Shown: positions 1-9,217 of the stretch, in pieces | Numbering within the stretch: the first letter of the stretch is position 1 | Layout of the letters: every line of letters starts with the position of its first letter | Assembly: GCF_031426495.1 (NCBI RefSeq) | Contig: NZ_JANPLK010000059.1 | Location: forward strand, 257,015 to 321,014 | DNA length: 64,000 bases | Direction of reading: 5' to 3' | Source: Gemmatimonas sp. | Lineage (GTDB): Bacteria > Gemmatimonadota > Gemmatimonadetes > Gemmatimonadales > Gemmatimonadaceae | Notes under the pieces: model-generated | What the model was told of the DNA's origin: nothing | Database searches by the model: none | The model's input: the letters and a program-made list of their open reading frames with translations, nothing else | Translations under genes and position numbers: made by a program

Positions 1-1798
1 CGGCGGTGGAACCACCAGCTTCGAGTCGATCAATCGCGGCGGAAATCGTCGCCTTCTCTTCGCCGCTGGTACTCGGGAGCACGAGTCCGGCCGCGCCGGC
101 GTACACCACCAGCGCCACGTAATCCTGCGGTCGCAGCTGATCCACCAACAAGCGCAGCGACGACTTCACCAACGGCAGCTTGTTCCACTGGTTCATAGAG
201 CCCGACACGTCGATCAGGAACACCAGGTTGCTGGGCGGCAGCGCGGCCGTCTCGATGCGACGCGCCTGGAGGGCGACGCGCACGAGGCGATGCTTCGGTT
301 GCCACGGTGCGGCCATCGTCTCGGTGGTGATCGATACCGGTGCGTCACCGCGCGGCGACGGCAGATCGTACGGGAAGTAGTTGATCAGCTCCTCGATCCG
401 TACCGCGTCGGGCGGCGGCGTCTGCCCCTGTGAAATGAAGCGGCGCACGTTGCTATATGAGGCGCGATCGACGTCGACGGAGAATGTGGAACGTGGATGC
501 ACCGACACCGCGAGGAACGGATTGTCGTCGATCTTGTCGTACTGTTCGCGATTGCCACCGCCGTCGCGCCGCGGGTAGTCACGCGGACGGACGGTCGACG
601 GTGACACGGGAGCAGCCACGCCGCGTGCGATGCCGCCGGCGACGCCACGTCCGCTGAAGTCCTGCACGGCGGGCGCGCTGGCGGCGGCCGCCATGACGTT
701 CTGCCGAGCCGTCGCACGCTTCTCGCGACGCGCATCCTGCTCCGAGACGACGACTTGGTTCAGCGCCATCACCGCCGTCGACATCATCTGGTCCATCGCG
801 ATCGTATCGCCCGATACCGCGCGGATGACGGTCGCCGCGTTGTAGCCTATCCGACGATACATGACCCGAATCGAGCTGCTCGGCGTGACGCCGGCGATCT
901 GCAGCGAATACGCACCGCTGAGCGAGGTCGTGGTGGTGCGAGCTGGTACGGTACTCGCGACGACGCTCGCCTGAATTTGCACACCCTCGATCGGACGTTG
1001 TGTGCTCCCGTCGCGAACGATGCCGCGAACCGTCACGATCCCGGGAACCGGCGCCACGGCTGACGTCATCGAGGATGCCATCGCCGCCATGCTGCGACCA
1101 CCCACCAACGGCTCCGGCGCCACGACCACCTCGGCCGCCTTCTCCGCTGATGCCACGCTCTCGCGCTTCGCAGCCACGTCGGCCTGCGGTGGCGCCGCCT
1201 GTGCTTTGGCCGCGGGTGACGATGCCGCGAGTGTCGCGGCCACAGGGGCCGTAGGCACGGGAGAGGCTGCCGCTGCCGCCGGTGCCGCGGCCACCACCAT
1301 CGACTCCGCCACTGTCGGCGCGCCGGTAGACTCAGGGGCAGGCTCCACCACGGGCGCCCGCGACATCACCCACGTCGTACCGCCCGCCATCAACGCCAAC
1401 ACCGCCGCCACCCGAAACGCCGGCCGCGTGAACCACGCCTGCGCGGCCCTCTGTTCTGCGCGCGTGCGTACATCAGCCCGCGCCACGATCGCGGCTGCTA
1501 CCTTCGCGGTATCCGCCGGCGACACCACACCAATCGGTGCGTCGTCGAGCGCACCCAGAATGCGTGACGCTGCCGCCGTGTATCCGCGCAGCGTCGCGAC
1601 GTCGCCCTGGCACACCGCGCAGCCATCCACATGCGCCTGTACCTGCGCGGCAATCGCCACGTCGAACGCATCGTCCGCCCACGTCTGCAGCGATCCTTCG
1701 TCGGGGTGTCCCGCGTCGGTCCAGACGATCGCCAGTGTGTCGTGTGACGATCCACCGTCGGGCGTCAGTCCGCTGTCCGTCCTCTCGTTATGCGACAT
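1..1798 (-). CDS. Anti-sigma zinc finger / carboxypeptidase-regulatory-like / vWA (YfbK-like) membrane protein, 3' end outside window
   Basis: The frame is open from ATG at 1798 to the window edge (about 599 residues), so the C-terminus is missing. The N-terminus carries an anti-sigma zinc-finger signature (H56, C60, C63 in HVDGCAVC). A single membrane segment lies near residues 127-145. An Ala/Pro/Ser-rich linker follows, then a carboxypeptidase-D-regulatory-like beta domain around 255-340 (TVRGIVRDGSTQRPIEGV). The YfbK-type region begins near 430 (NPFLAVSVHPRSTFSVDVDR) and leads into a vWA domain with a MIDAS DxSxS motif (IDVSGSMN, near residue 530). The start overlaps the end of the ECF sigma gene by 11 nt. 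The organisation implies a cytoplasmic sigma-binding end joined to an outward-facing vWA sensor. That functional reading is inference; the domain calls are by motif recognition. Confidence 0.85.
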   Translation of the reverse strand, partial: MSHNERTDSGLTPDGGSSHDTLAIVWTDAGHPDEGSLQTWADDAFDVAIAAQVQAHVDGCAVCQGDVATLRGYTAAASRILGALDDAPIGVVSPADTAKVAAAIVARADVRTRAEQRAAQAWFTRPAFRVAAVLALMAGGTTWVMSRAPVVEPAPESTGAPTVAESMVVAAAPAAAAASPVPTAPVAATLAASSPAAKAQAAPPQADVAAKRESVASAEKAAEVVVAPEPLVGGRSMAAMASSMTSAVAPVPGIVTVRGIVRDGSTQRPIEGVQIQASVVASTVPARTTTTSLSGAYSLQIAGVTPSSSIRVMYRRIGYNAATVIRAVSGDTIAMDQMMSTAVMALNQVVVSEQDARREKRATARQNVMAAAASAPAVQDFSGRGVAGGIARGVAAPVSPSTVRPRDYPRRDGGGNREQYDKIDDNPFLAVSVHPRSTFSVDVDRASYSNVRRFISQGQTPPPDAVRIEELINYFPYDLPSPRGDAPVSITTETMAAPWQPKHRLVRVALQARRIETAALPPSNLVFLIDVSGSMNQWNKLPLVKSSLRLLVDQLRPQDYVALVVYAGAAGLVLPSTSGEEKATISAAIDRLEAGGSTA

Positions 1799-2321
1799 CG
1801 ACTCCTCCCTGTGCGTCGCGCTCGCGAACGAGCGACTCGTAGATGTCCACCAGGCGGCGTCGGGCGCGCGAGAGCGTCGTGCCCACGGATCCCACCGACA
1901 GGCCAAGCGTGGCGGCAATTTCGTGATAGTCGAGTCCTTCTTCGCGCAGCAGCAACGCCGCGCGGTCTTTCTCGCCGAGGGCATCGATGGCCGATCGTGC
2001 GAACGCCTGCTCGCGCAGCTGATCCTGCTGCTGCTCGCGCGTGATCGATTCGTGCTCGATCGTCAGCGTCTGCGATTCGTCGGCCCGCAATGCTTCGAGA
2101 TGGCGACGGCGTCGTACGTCACGCCGCCCTTCGTCGCGGACCAGGTTCGTGGCCACGGAAAAGAGCCACGAGCGTTCATTCGTGAGCGGCAAATGCCGCA
2201 TGGCGCGGAGAAAGGTCTCCTGCGCGAGTTCGTCGGCGAGATCACGATCGCCCAGTCGTCGCGCGAGGTAGCGCACGATCGGCTGGTGATAGTCGCGGAA
2301 CAGTCGGTCGATGTCGTCCAT
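1788..2321 (-). CDS. RNA polymerase ECF-type sigma factor
   Basis: A 177-residue sigma-70 family protein. Region 2 is seen at DRDLADELAQETFLRAMRHL and the following WLFSVATNLVRDEGRR. Region 4 has the helix-turn-helix DYHEIAATLGLSVGSVGTTL. An in-frame start further upstream would add about 19 unlikely residues, so ATG at 2321 is preferred; GAGGCG precedes it. The stop overlaps the start of the downstream zinc-finger/vWA gene, which is the usual sigma/anti-sigma translational coupling. It directs RNA polymerase to a regulon that the window does not reveal. The TPR kinase gene lies 98 bp upstream on the same strand. Confidence 0.93.
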   Translation of the reverse strand: MDDIDRLFRDYHQPIVRYLARRLGDRDLADELAQETFLRAMRHLPLTNERSWLFSVATNLVRDEGRRDVRRRRHLEALRADESQTLTIEHESITREQQQDQLREQAFARSAIDALGEKDRAALLLREEGLDYHEIAATLGLSVGSVGTTLSRARRRLVDIYESLVRERDAQGGVDVA

Positions 2322-2419
2322 CGCCTCGGGAGCTGGGGGTTCACGAGTTGGACGCCGGTGCGGCAAAAACTTGCACACGCCCGGTCAGGAGCCGGACCGA
2401 CCCGGTGCTAGTTCCGCTG

Positions 2420-5296
2420 CTAGCCCCGCTTCTGCTCCAGTCGCGCGATGCGCTCCCTCACGTCCTGTACCACCGGCTGCAGCGTGGGGTCCGCGTCCTT
2501 CCACAGTTCCACGAAGTCGCGATAGCGGCGGACGGCCTGCGCCACGTTGCCGCGCTCCTCGTACAGCTCACCCAGTCGCTTCAGGGCGCGGGCGCGCTCG
2601 AACACGTCTTCCCCCCAGCGATTCTCCGGGTCGTGACTCGCCAGCATACGCTCGTAGATCGCCACCACGGAATCGCGCTGGCCGAGCGCGTCGTAAGAGC
2701 GGGCCAACGCGCCGGAGCCGCAGATGACGCAAAACATCTCGGCGCCGACCAAGCGGCGGAACGCCCGCACGGCATCGGCTGGCCGACCTTCCGCCAGCGC
2801 GATCTCGCCGCTGATCCAGAGACGCCAGGTGGTATCACGCGGCAGCAACGGCTCCGCCGAGGCCAGCAACCGTCGCGCCTGCGCCACGTTGCCCGCTCGC
2901 GCATGCGCAAACGCCCGATACAACGTCTTCTGGTCCTCCAGCGGCGTCTTTGAACGCGCAATCGCGGCATCCAGCTTGGCCAGACGCGTCCGAGCACCCA
3001 CGCTGTCGTCGAGCGCCACGATGCGCGCTTCGGCGATGTTGGCCTCTCCCTCGAACAGCGCGGACGGATCGACCTTCGCGGCCATCGCCTCGAGCAACCC
3101 GGTGATGTCCCGCTCCGCCGCGCTGAGTTGCCCGCGCATCAACTGCAGCCGGAACCGCTGTGAACTCACAGGTCCTGCAATGTCGATGTCGGGCTTGGTG
3201 GTGAGAATACTGTCGAGCCGTTTCGCCACCGACGTGTACTCGCCCGCTGACACCGCGCGGTCATTCGCCACCACGATCGGTGTGCGTGGCGAGGGCACGC
3301 TCGACATCGTGCGCCGGAGCGAATCCACCAGGGCCGCATCGCCACGCGCGAGCGCGGCGTCGTACAACATTTCCCACGGTGCGACGGCGCCCGGACGGCT
3401 GGCGATCGCGGCGCGCAGCAGTGGCTCCGCCTCGGCGTAACGCCCGCGTCCGATCATCAACCGGCCCAGGTTGTTCAGCGCCGCATAGTTCGTGGGTTCG
3501 ATCGCCAGCAGCGCCTTGTGCGCCGCCATCTCCTCCGTGAATTCCCCACGCGACGAGTGATAGCGCGACTCGATCTTGAGCCGTTCGACCGGGGGCAGTT
3601 TGCTGCGCAAGTTGAACGCCCGGAGCACGGCGCGATCACGATCGGCGCGCCGCACGCCCATGTTGCTAAGCGTCGTCGAGAGTCCGCTCCACGCACTGGC
3701 AAAGGTACTGTCGATCTGCAGCGCCTTCTCGTATTGCTGCGAGCCGAGAAACTGTTCGCCGTTACGCATGTACTCCGTGGCCGCCGAGTAGGCCACCAGC
3801 GCCTCGATCGACGACGTCGTCACCGACGGCAGCGCGGGGCTGGCCTTCAACGACGCCACCGACTCACCGGCCTGCTCACGCAGCGCCTTCGACAACCGGT
3901 CGATCGCGTCGAGCAGTTCCGACGACGACTTCGCGGTTTCCCGCAGCGCGGCCACTTCGCTGCCATCGGCCACACTCACCAGTCGTGCGGTCAACGCGTA
4001 CCCGGAACCCAGCGGCCGCAGCGCGCCGGTCACGAAGGCCTTCGCACCGGTGCGTCTGCCCAAGTCGCGCGCCAGACTGTCGGTCAGCTCGGCATCCGCG
4101 GCCACGCGCATCGTCTGCAGCGTGCTCGCCACCAGCTGCGGCTCGGCCACGCGTAGCTTCGGCGACTGCTGTAAGTCGATGCGCAGCGCTTCGGTCACGG
4201 CGCGCGAGTAGGACGAATCCTTCGCCTCGTGCGCGAACGACGCGACGACGAGGAGATCGCGCTCCACCGGAACGCCGGCCGAGCCAGTGGAACCACCTTT
4301 GATCAACAGCCACGTGGCCGCACCCGCCGCCGCCAGGGCTACGCCGAGGAACGCGAGGCCACGGCCACGCGACGTCGGGCGCGCACCCGGTGCGGCACCT
4401 GCGCCAGTGGTTTGCGAGGCAGGCGTCGTGACACCACCGGCCGTGTCGATCGCGTCCAGCGCTTCCAGCACCGCGTCCGCCGAGGCCGGGCGATCACTCA
4501 CCTCTTTCGCCAGACACCGCATGAGCAGCGCATCGATCGTCGGCGGCAAGTCCGCGCGCAGTGTTCGAGGCGAGGCCGGCATGGTCTGCACCTGCGACGC
4601 GAGTGCGCGCGCCGGCGTCATCCCGCCGAACGGAGAATTCCCCGTGAGCATCTCGTACGCTACAAGCGCGGTGGAGTACACGTCCGCTCGCGGATCGATC
4701 TCCGTCATGCCCGCCGCCTGCTCAGGCGCCATGTACGCCGGCGTGCCCACCACGAAGCCGATGCCGGTGAGTGCGGCCGATCCACCATCGGTACTGGTGG
4801 CCGATGCCACGGCTTTTGCGATACCGAAGTCGGTCACGACGGCATGACGACCACTCAGCAACACGTTGTCTGGCTTGATGTCGCGGTGCACCACGCCGGC
4901 CTTGTGGGCGTACGACAGCGCGTCGAGCATGTCACGCCACACGGTCACGGCTTCGCGCACGCTCATGGGGCCCGCGCTCATCCGACCGCGCAGTGTATCG
5001 CCGTCGACATACGGCATCGAGTACCACAGTGTGTCCGCATCTTCGCCGGTAGCAAGCACCGGCACGATATGTGGGTGCTGCAACCGCGCGACGAACTGCA
5101 CTTCACGACGGAACCGGTCGGTGTTCACCGTCGCTGCCATATCCGGCGGCAGCACTTTCAACACGACGCGCCGGCCGAGCGCGAGCTCCTCCGCCACGAA
5201 CACGCGACTCATGCCACCGCCTCCGAGCTCCCGCTCGATACGATAGCGGTCGCCCAGCTGGGCCCGGAGGTCGACTAGCAAATCGCTCATGGCCAT
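2420..5296 (-). CDS. Membrane-anchored Ser/Thr protein kinase with C-terminal TPR region
   Basis: About 958 residues. A Hanks-type kinase domain spans roughly 17-285: Gly-rich loop ELGGGGMSRVF, ATP-binding K47, alpha-C E65, catalytic HRDIKPDN (D139), DFG (D156) and APE (YMAPEQAAG). All catalytic residues are present, so it should be active. A Pro/Ala linker leads to one membrane segment near 313-335 (AFLGVALAAAGAATWLL). The remainder is extracytoplasmic and rich in TPR-like helices (for example NNLGRLMIGRGRYAEAEPLL and RSYDALGQRDSVVAIYERML). A CVIC pair sits close to the end. ATG at 5290 is an equally plausible start. Targets are unknown; the ECF sigma gene downstream could be functionally linked (inference). 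Confidence 0.93.
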   Translation of the reverse strand: MAMSDLLVDLRAQLGDRYRIERELGGGGMSRVFVAEELALGRRVVLKVLPPDMAATVNTDRFRREVQFVARLQHPHIVPVLATGEDADTLWYSMPYVDGDTLRGRMSAGPMSVREAVTVWRDMLDALSYAHKAGVVHRDIKPDNVLLSGRHAVVTDFGIAKAVASATSTDGGSAALTGIGFVVGTPAYMAPEQAAGMTEIDPRADVYSTALVAYEMLTGNSPFGGMTPARALASQVQTMPASPRTLRADLPPTIDALLMRCLAKEVSDRPASADAVLEALDAIDTAGGVTTPASQTTGAGAAPGARPTSRGRGLAFLGVALAAAGAATWLLIKGGSTGSAGVPVERDLLVVASFAHEAKDSSYSRAVTEALRIDLQQSPKLRVAEPQLVASTLQTMRVAADAELTDSLARDLGRRTGAKAFVTGALRPLGSGYALTARLVSVADGSEVAALRETAKSSSELLDAIDRLSKALREQAGESVASLKASPALPSVTTSSIEALVAYSAATEYMRNGEQFLGSQQYEKALQIDSTFASAWSGLSTTLSNMGVRRADRDRAVLRAFNLRSKLPPVERLKIESRYHSSRGEFTEEMAAHKALLAIEPTNYAALNNLGRLMIGRGRYAEAEPLLRAAIASRPGAVAPWEMLYDAALARGDAALVDSLRRTMSSVPSPRTPIVVANDRAVSAGEYTSVAKRLDSILTTKPDIDIAGPVSSQRFRLQLMRGQLSAAERDITGLLEAMAAKVDPSALFEGEANIAEARIVALDDSVGARTRLAKLDAAIARSKTPLEDQKTLYRAFAHARAGNVAQARRLLASAEPLLPRDTTWRLWISGEIALAEGRPADAVRAFRRLVGAEMFCVICGSGALARSYDALGQRDSVVAIYERMLASHDPENRWGEDVFERARALKRLGELYEERGNVAQAVRRYRDFVELWKDADPTLQPVVQDVRERIARLEQKRG

Positions 5297-5345
5297 AAAA
5301 TAACGCCCGAACGACCGCGCCACGCGCTCAGGCTACGCGCCCTTG

Positions 5346-6575
5346 TTACGCGCCCTTGGCCCGGTAGCGCTCCAACCATGCCGTTGACCAGCTCTCGAAC
5401 CGCTCGTCCCTGATCGCGGCACGGATCTGCTCCATCAGCCGCAACAGAAACGTCAGGTTGTGCAGCGCGAGCAGGCGCTGTCCCAACGGCTCTTCGTTGG
5501 CGTGCAGGTGCCGCAGATAGGCGCGATCGTAGTCGGTGCAGGCCGGGCAGGGGCATGCATCGGTGAGCGGCCGGCGGTCGGTGCGATGGCTGCTCTTTCG
5601 GATCGAGACTTTGCCGTCTTCGGTGAACACGGTGCCGTGCCGCCCCATCTTCGTTGGGGCCACGCAGTCGAACAGGTCCATGCCACGCCGCACGGCTTCG
5701 ATCAGGTCGTCGGGGAAGCCGACGCCCATGAGGTAGCGCGGCTTGTCGCGCGGCAGCAGCGGCGCGCACGTATCGAACGTGGCGTACATGAGCGGCTTGG
5801 CTTCGCCCACGGACAATCCGCCCATGGCGATGCCGGCCCAGTCGCCCGTTTGCAGAATGCCGTTGATGGACGCCGTGCGCAGGTCGTCGCTGGTGCCGCC
5901 TTGAATGATCGGGAACAGCGCCTGTGGTGGCGCCATGCGCTCCTGTTCCGCGTCGCCGCCGTACATCGCCGGCGCGCCGTCAGGTACGGCGAACGGTGTG
6001 GCGGGCTCGCGCCCTTCGCGCTCGAGGCGGTCAAACTCGATCCGACAGCGCTCGAGCCAGCGCAGGCTGCGCTCCATCGCCGCCCGCGACGCCTCATGCT
6101 CGGCGCCACCTTCGATCAATTCGTCGAGCTGCATGATCACATCGGCGCCAAGATTGCGCTCGATCTGCATCACGCGCTCCGGCGTGTAATTGTGGCGCGA
6201 GCCGTCGACGATGCTCTTGAACGTTACGCCCTCTTCACGCACCTGCCGGAACTTGGCCAGCGAGAACACCTGATAGCCGCCGGAATCAGTGAGCATCGGG
6301 CCGCTGAAGCGCGAGAATGCGTGTAGTCCCCCCAGCGCGCGCACCATGCGGTCGCCCGGGTTGAGATACAGGTGGTACGCATTGGCGAGGAGCATCTGCG
6401 TCCCCATCGCGCGCATCTCGCGCATGTCGATGCCGCGCACGGCGGCGCGGGTTCCGACCGGCATGAACTCGGGCGTCTGTACCACGCCGTGCGGTGTCGT
6501 GAACCAGCCCAGCCGTGCCCCTTCGCGATCGTGCGACGCGCGGAACGAGAACTCCGGTGAACTCGTGATGCTCAC
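5346..6575 (-). CDS. tgt: tRNA-guanine transglycosylase (queuine/preQ1 insertion)
   Basis: A 409-residue TGT, slightly longer than the usual ~375. It exchanges guanine-34 in GUN anticodons for preQ1. The base-binding LTDSGGYQVFSL stretch and the catalytic Asp in FDCVAPT are present. The C-terminal zinc site is CPCPACTDYDRAYLRHL (CxCxxC...H). Extra length lies before PIIQGG, where a Pro/Gly-rich insertion containing MYGGDAEQERMAPPQ is visible. The stretch after APT reads KMGRHG, where well-studied enzymes have RNARNG. It overlaps the HD-domain gene upstream by ATGA, so the two are co-transcribed. Confidence 0.96.
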   Translation of the reverse strand: MSITSSPEFSFRASHDREGARLGWFTTPHGVVQTPEFMPVGTRAAVRGIDMREMRAMGTQMLLANAYHLYLNPGDRMVRALGGLHAFSRFSGPMLTDSGGYQVFSLAKFRQVREEGVTFKSIVDGSRHNYTPERVMQIERNLGADVIMQLDELIEGGAEHEASRAAMERSLRWLERCRIEFDRLEREGREPATPFAVPDGAPAMYGGDAEQERMAPPQALFPIIQGGTSDDLRTASINGILQTGDWAGIAMGGLSVGEAKPLMYATFDTCAPLLPRDKPRYLMGVGFPDDLIEAVRRGMDLFDCVAPTKMGRHGTVFTEDGKVSIRKSSHRTDRRPLTDACPCPACTDYDRAYLRHLHANEEPLGQRLLALHNLTFLLRLMEQIRAAIRDERFESWSTAWLERYRAKGA

Positions 6576-7198
6576 GAGGCCTCGCCGGACACGGATCGTC
6601 GCGTCGCCACCTGCTCACGCGCGCGCTCGTGTGTCTCCGCATCCAGAACGCCGCGCAGCGCGGCAAGCACCGGATGATCCCGCGTGTACGCCGCGCCGTA
6701 CCCGATGTTGAACAGAAAGTCGAAGTCCGCCGGCATCACACCCTGATTGTGCTGCAGGATCGTCTCGAGCTTGTCGAGGCCCTTGGCCAGTTTGGCTTCG
6801 GGGCTCGCCGCCGCTTCGTACTCATCCCACAGCGCCACGAGATCCGCCCGCACGGCGTCCGGCAATGGCTGCACCAGTTGCACCAGGTCCGCGCGCTCCT
6901 GCTCGGCCTTGTTCGGCAGCGACGCCTGCAGCGCGGCCGAGATGTCGCCACTGATCGCCTCGCCAAGATCATGCACGAGGCACATGCGCAGCAGCTTGCC
7001 CACGTCGATGCCCGGGAAGTGCTGTGCCAGCACCAACGCCATGAGGCAGAGCCGCCACGTGTGCGCGGCCACCGTTTCCTGTTGGCCGTTCGATGTCCAC
7101 GACGTCCGCGTCATGTACTTCAGCGACTCGGCCGCTCGCAGAAACGCGAGCGTGCCCTGCAAATCGGCGCCCAGTGGCGACGCGGGAGCTTCACTCAT
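6572..7198 (-). CDS. HD-domain phosphohydrolase (YfbR/HDDC2-like 5'-nucleotidase)
   Basis: A 208-residue HD-superfamily protein. The metal site is formed by H in ETVAAHTWRL, the HD pair in CLVHDLGEAISGD and the later D in GLDKLETILQH. Family members of this length dephosphorylate (deoxy)nucleoside 5'-monophosphates; the exact substrate here is inferred. It sits in an ATGA-coupled run with the VTT-like membrane protein (upstream) and tgt (downstream). Confidence 0.88.
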   Translation of the reverse strand: MSEAPASPLGADLQGTLAFLRAAESLKYMTRTSWTSNGQQETVAAHTWRLCLMALVLAQHFPGIDVGKLLRMCLVHDLGEAISGDISAALQASLPNKAEQERADLVQLVQPLPDAVRADLVALWDEYEAAASPEAKLAKGLDKLETILQHNQGVMPADFDFLFNIGYGAAYTRDHPVLAALRGVLDAETHERAREQVATRRSVSGEAS

Positions 7199-7770
7199 GA
7201 CGGCTTGGTTGACGACGAATCAGGAGGCGCGATGGGCGTGTGCTTGGTGAACTTCGACACCGCGTCGGCCCCACCGTGACGCACGAGCCACGCGAACAGC
7301 AATGTGCGCGAGAGACGCCCGGCGGCGAGTGCCAGCAGGAACTCCAAAAACGGTACACCGGCCGCGCCTGACGCGATGCTCGTGAGCTTGGTCGACAGCG
7401 GGGACATCGTACTGGCAAAGATCGCCCAGCCACCGTATTGCGCGATGGTGCCGCGGTACTCGGTGATCGACTCGGGGGTGAGCGCGAAGTAGCGCGACAC
7501 CGGTCCCTCGAGCCACGACAGCGCCTCGGCACCGGCGAAGTACAGCGCGATGCTGCCGATCAACGTGCCGGCGGTGGCGATCAGGGCGTAGCGATAGGCG
7601 CGTTCCGGACGCGCGAGTGCCAACGGGAGGAAGAACAGGTCCGCGAAACCGGGGAAGACGCAGCCCTGCAGCAGTCCCCATCCGAATACCACGCTGTTCG
7701 ACCATCCCGCATCAGCCCAGTGCTCGAGGCGCGCGTGCGTGCGCGCCAGCCAGGTCGACTCGCGTGACAT
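7195..7770 (-). CDS. VTT/DedA-like (YqaA-type) inner-membrane protein
   Basis: 191 residues with several hydrophobic segments (SVVFGWGLLQGCVFPGFADL, ALIATAGTLIGSIALYFAG, GWAIFASTMSPLSTKLTSIA, LEFLLALAAGRLSRTLLFAW). The amphipathic G/P-rich re-entrant region resembles YqaA and SNARE-associated/VTT proteins, a group linked to lipid scrambling or membrane homeostasis. The start was set at ATG 7770 because longer in-frame extensions run through the neighbouring divergent gene. The stop overlaps the HD-domain start (ATGA). Role in this organism unknown. Confidence 0.8.
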   Translation of the reverse strand: MSRESTWLARTHARLEHWADAGWSNSVVFGWGLLQGCVFPGFADLFFLPLALARPERAYRYALIATAGTLIGSIALYFAGAEALSWLEGPVSRYFALTPESITEYRGTIAQYGGWAIFASTMSPLSTKLTSIASGAAGVPFLEFLLALAAGRLSRTLLFAWLVRHGGADAVSKFTKHTPIAPPDSSSTKPS

Positions 7771-7821
7771 AACGGGAATGATAACAGCGCAGACCGCGGG
7801 GTCGGCACGCATATTCCGCGC

Positions 7822-9012
7822 ATGCGAATTCGCGCTCTCGTGTGGCCGCTGCTGACCGCCCTGCCGTTGCTCTCGGCCTGTCGCACCCTCGTGCCGGGCC
7901 GCGCGGCGCGGTTCCCCTTCGTGGTGTCGCCTCGTGTCGCCGACACCATCGACACCGAGGTGCTCTCCCACGCGGTGCGACTGCATCGCCTGGTGAACGT
8001 GAAGGCACCGTGGCGGGCGTGGGTGCTCGACGTGAACATGTCGGCCTGCGCCAGCGTGCAGGCGCTCAAGGGCGAGGCCACGGCCGTAGGGCGGAACACC
8101 ACCAGCGTGCTGCTGTCGCGCCTGCCAGCCGCCTCGCACCCCATCGCGGCGGTGAACGCCGATTTCTTCCTGTTCGCGCCGCCGGGAGTGCTCACTAATG
8201 CGCACATCGAGCGCGGCACGGTGATCGCCGGCCCCGGCCCGAACGTGCTGCTGGGGTACGACGCGCAGCGCGGACTGTTCATCGATTCCGTGCGCGTGAG
8301 CGGTGCGGTCATGAGTGCACACGGCACGGTTGAACTCCAAACCTGGAATCGCCCTGCCGCCAATCGCGCGGGCTTGGTCGACGCGCATTGGGGCGTGCCG
8401 CTCGACACGCTGGTGCGCACGCGCGCGATGCGGCTCGACCCCATCGTGCCGGTGCGACAGGATACGAGCGCCGGCCGCTACATCGTGCGGGCCGCGCGAG
8501 CGAGCGACACGCTGGTGTTTGGCGACACGCTCGTGCTGATCGTACCGCCGGCCATGCGTGCGCGGGCGGTGGCCGGTGATACGGTCACCGTGCAGCGACG
8601 GCTCACGCCTTTTTGGCCGCGTGAATCCGTGGGTGGTCGCGGCGTGCTGCTCATCGACAGCGTGGTGGGCGCCGACGTAGATCGTGAAGGGAACGCGGGC
8701 TTTCAAGGGCTCAACCCACGCACGGCGGCCGGCATCGCGCGGGTGGGCAACTCGCAGCGCTTGCTGCTGGCCGTCATCGACGGACGTCAGCCCGGCTACA
8801 GCGTGGGGATGACGCTGCGGCAAACGGCCGAGCTGTTGCAGTCACTTGGTGCGCAGCGCGCGATCAATCTCGACGGCGGCGGGTCGTCAGCCATGGTTGT
8901 ACGTGATAACGCCACGGGTGCGCTGCGTGTGCGCAACAAACCGTCCGATCCAACCGGCGAACGGCCGGTGGGGAACGCGCTGGCGGTGCTCGGCGTCTGC
9001 GCGGATCGATAG
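7822..9012 (+). CDS. Phosphodiester glycosidase family lipoprotein (NAGPA/DUF2233-like)
   Basis: 396 residues. A lipoprotein signal is visible (PLLTALPLLSAC, lipobox LSAC ending at C20). The C-terminal half carries the NAGPA signature: NPRTAAGIARVGNSQRLLL, VIDGRQPGYSVGMTLRQTAE and the hallmark INLDGGGSSAMVV. The N-terminal half contains the matching AAVNADFF motif. The family hydrolyses GlcNAc-1-phosphodiester linkages or similar glycoconjugates at the cell envelope; the substrate here is unknown. The gene is divergent from the VTT-like protein (51 bp apart), and a large inverted repeat starts at its stop codon. Confidence 0.9.
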   Translation: MRIRALVWPLLTALPLLSACRTLVPGRAARFPFVVSPRVADTIDTEVLSHAVRLHRLVNVKAPWRAWVLDVNMSACASVQALKGEATAVGRNTTSVLLSRLPAASHPIAAVNADFFLFAPPGVLTNAHIERGTVIAGPGPNVLLGYDAQRGLFIDSVRVSGAVMSAHGTVELQTWNRPAANRAGLVDAHWGVPLDTLVRTRAMRLDPIVPVRQDTSAGRYIVRAARASDTLVFGDTLVLIVPPAMRARAVAGDTVTVQRRLTPFWPRESVGGRGVLLIDSVVGADVDREGNAGFQGLNPRTAAGIARVGNSQRLLLAVIDGRQPGYSVGMTLRQTAELLQSLGAQRAINLDGGGSSAMVVRDNATGALRVRNKPSDPTGERPVGNALAVLGVCADR

Positions 9013-9167
9013 TCTGTAGGTTCACGCGAAGCTCGCGAAGAACGCGAAGGCACGCGAAGAACAGCAACAAGAAAAATTAGACAGCGTGGGCGACGGTCCC
9101 GCTTGGTCGCACCGCTGTTCTTCGCGCCCCTTCGCGGCCTTCGCGAGCTTCGCGTGAACCAGCAGAC
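9012..9167. repeat. Large imperfect inverted repeat built from CGCGAAGNN units
   Basis: Two 54-nt arms (9012-9065 and 9114-9167) pair with about six mismatches; the inner 47 nt (9019-9065 with 9114-9160) match at 43 positions. Each arm contains four CGCGAAG units at 9-10 nt spacing. The loop is 48 nt. The left arm begins at the last base of the preceding gene's stop codon. As RNA it would form a very stable hairpin on either strand, so it could act as a terminator or mRNA-stabilising element for the glycosidase gene and the convergent YCII gene. There is no U-run, no coding signal and no transposase. Confidence 0.88.
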
Positions 9168-9217
9168 CGTCCGCCCAGTACGAACCGTCCGTACGCACAC
9201 AACGCGGACGAAGCCGC

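Noticed and set aside
1002..2411. A 469-codon plus-strand open frame
   Set aside because: Antisense to the sigma and vWA genes, which have clear domains.
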